DNA of 38,904 bases. Source: a virus. The notes under the pieces are model-generated. The model saw only the letters and a list, made by a program, of their open reading frames with translations, was not told the DNA's origin and searched no databases. The stretch covers positions 1 through 38,904 of the IMG/VR virus record IMGVR_UViG_3300035670_013267; one strand, given 5' to 3'. Shown here piece after piece: positions 37,768-38,904 of the stretch. Both the position numbers and the translations under genes were made by a program. Position 1 is the first letter of the stretch, and every line of letters begins with the position of its first letter.

Positions 37768-38904
37768 ATGGCTAGATTTATAAAGCGGGGAAATTCTTGG
37801 CAATACGAAATATCTTATAAAAAACAAGATGGCACGCATAGCAAATTAAGAAAAAGCGGGTTTAAAACTAAACGAGAAGCCAAAGAAGCAGCTGATGAAA
37901 TTGAATATAATTTAAAAAAGGGGCTTCAAGGTGATAAACAAAATATCTTGTTTTCTGAATACTTTAAAGATTGGATGAATCTATATAAAAAAGATGTCGT
38001 TTCTGAAATAACATATAGAAAATACAAAGATACACTCAACAATATAGAAAGATATATGCCAAATATAATTCTTTCACAGCTTACCCGACCATTGTACCAA
38101 CGATATTTAAACAAGTTTGCCGAAGAGCATATGAAGTCAACTGTCATTAAATTTAATAACCATATCAGAGCATCGCTTAAAAATGCGGTTGAGGAAGGAC
38201 TTATTCTATTTGATCCAACTAGAAAAGCTGTAATTAAAGGTAAAGAATCAGATAAAACCAAAAATGATAAATTTTTAGATTACGGTGATTTTAAGCGGTT
38301 AATGGAATTAGCTGAAAAAGGAATTGACCCACACTACGCATCGCCAATTATGGTTGTGGTAGCTGGTGCTACAGGTATGCGTTTTGCAGAGTTACTAGGA
38401 ACAACTTGGAACGATATAAATTTCGAGGATGAAATAATCGATATTCATAAAACGTGGAATTACAAAATGAATTGCTGGGGAAAAACTAAAAACGAAAGTT
38501 CTGTACGTAAAATAAAAATTGATTTTCATACTGCTCAATTACTAAAAGAATACAAGAAAGCTCAAAAAGAATTGTTTAATAAACTAGAGGTACAAAACCC
38601 TGAACAATTTATCTTTTACAATTCTCAAAACGGGCTTATTTCTAATAACGCAGTAACTAAATACTTGAGAAAAAAACTATCTGAAATAGGTGTAACAAAA
38701 AAATTCACCTTACACGGTTTACGTCATACGCATGCTTCAGTTCTATTATATCAAGGTTGTGATACTATATATGTTTCTAAAAGGCTAGGGCATTCAAGTT
38801 TAGATACAACGATAACTACTTACTTACACATTATAAAAGAGCTAGATAACAAAAATGATGAAATGATTGATTCTGTATTCGATAAAATCTATAAAAGTAA
38901 TTAA
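37768..38904 (+). CDS. int: Tyrosine-recombinase integrase
   Basis: 378 aa, complete; its TAA is the last base of the window. N-terminal arm-binding domain (RFIKRGNSWQYEISYKK), core-binding SAM-like domain (~60-160), catalytic domain with R205 (GATGMRFAEL), H316 and R319 (HGLRHTH), H342 (LGHSS) and nucleophile Tyr352 (TTYLH). GGAGGTGAT precedes the ATG. It inserts the phage at attB; attP should lie directly after it, outside the window. Confidence 0.97.
   Translation: MARFIKRGNSWQYEISYKKQDGTHSKLRKSGFKTKREAKEAADEIEYNLKKGLQGDKQNILFSEYFKDWMNLYKKDVVSEITYRKYKDTLNNIERYMPNIILSQLTRPLYQRYLNKFAEEHMKSTVIKFNNHIRASLKNAVEEGLILFDPTRKAVIKGKESDKTKNDKFLDYGDFKRLMELAEKGIDPHYASPIMVVVAGATGMRFAELLGTTWNDINFEDEIIDIHKTWNYKMNCWGKTKNESSVRKIKIDFHTAQLLKEYKKAQKELFNKLEVQNPEQFIFYNSQNGLISNNAVTKYLRKKLSEIGVTKKFTLHGLRHTHASVLLYQGCDTIYVSKRLGHSSLDTTITTYLHIIKELDNKNDEMIDSVFDKIYKSN

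Noticed and set aside
1-38904. CRISPR arrays, insertion sequences, rRNA genes
   Set aside because: No regularly spaced direct repeats of CRISPR size, no transposase or terminal inverted repeats, and no rRNA-like sequence were seen.
38880-38904. Attachment core shared between the integrase end and the left edge
   Set aside because: The last bases of int and the first 470 bases show only short AT-rich similarity (GATAAAAT), too weak to call an att site; attP should lie just outside the window.

Overview
The window is an almost complete temperate siphophage genome (prophage) of a low-GC Firmicute, most likely Enterococcus (E. faecalis group). The pointers are an ArpU-family late regulator, a GH25 lysozyme with two LysM repeats, BppU and Tal baseplate genes, AT-rich codon use and strong GGAGG ribosome-binding sites. 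This host assignment is inference from gene content; no database search was possible.

Layout, in order of expression. (1) Right end, 35.3-38.9 kb: lysogeny module on the + strand with a CI-like repressor, an ImmA/IrrE-type metallopeptidase, a LysM-tailed lipoprotein (probable superinfection exclusion) and a tyrosine integrase whose stop codon is the last base. The CI/Cro switch has face-to-face promoters and three copies of one operator. (2) 35.3 down to 22.7 kb, - strand: Cro-like protein, antirepressor, DUF771, Rha/ORF6C regulator, DUF1071 annealing protein, HNHc nuclease, replication initiator with embedded iterons, MazG-like protein, SSB, YopX, a homing endonuclease, DUF1642/DUF3850 proteins and many small genes, ending in ArpU. 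Cargo genes and small RNAs on the + strand (DUF2321, DUF1508, two membrane proteins, three terminated RNAs) interrupt this operon. (3) 22.6-21.8 kb: an ArpU-type promoter followed by about 800 nt with no protein gene except a tRNA-Lys. It folds on paper into abutting long-range helices and looks like a large ornate phage RNA of the ROOL/GOLLD kind. (4) 21.7 down to 0.5 kb, - strand: late operon with HNH, candidate cos, TerS, TerL, portal, ClpP-like protease, HK97-type capsid, connectors, tail tube, collagen-like protein, tail chaperones G/GT, tape measure, Dit, Tal with two wall hydrolase domains, BppU, fibre proteins, XkdX, two membrane lysis proteins and endolysin. (5) Left edge: a tRNA-Ile2(CAU) and the 3' end of a + strand gene, either host flank or phage cargo.

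Main points of interest. The ~800-nt structured leader RNA encloses a tRNA behind a perfect 11-bp long-range stem and begins at a promoter carrying three TTAGGG repeats exactly 11 bp apart. Both the major capsid and the major tail protein genes end in ACA-CCC-stop and have +1-frame extensions encoding related KYDSG tails, a twin +1 frameshift like that known in Listeria phage PSA. The G/GT chaperone pair has a classical A_AAA_AAG -1 shift site. Several autonomous + strand RNAs with promoter and terminator sit in gaps of the - strand operons, one of them antisense to a ribosome-binding site.
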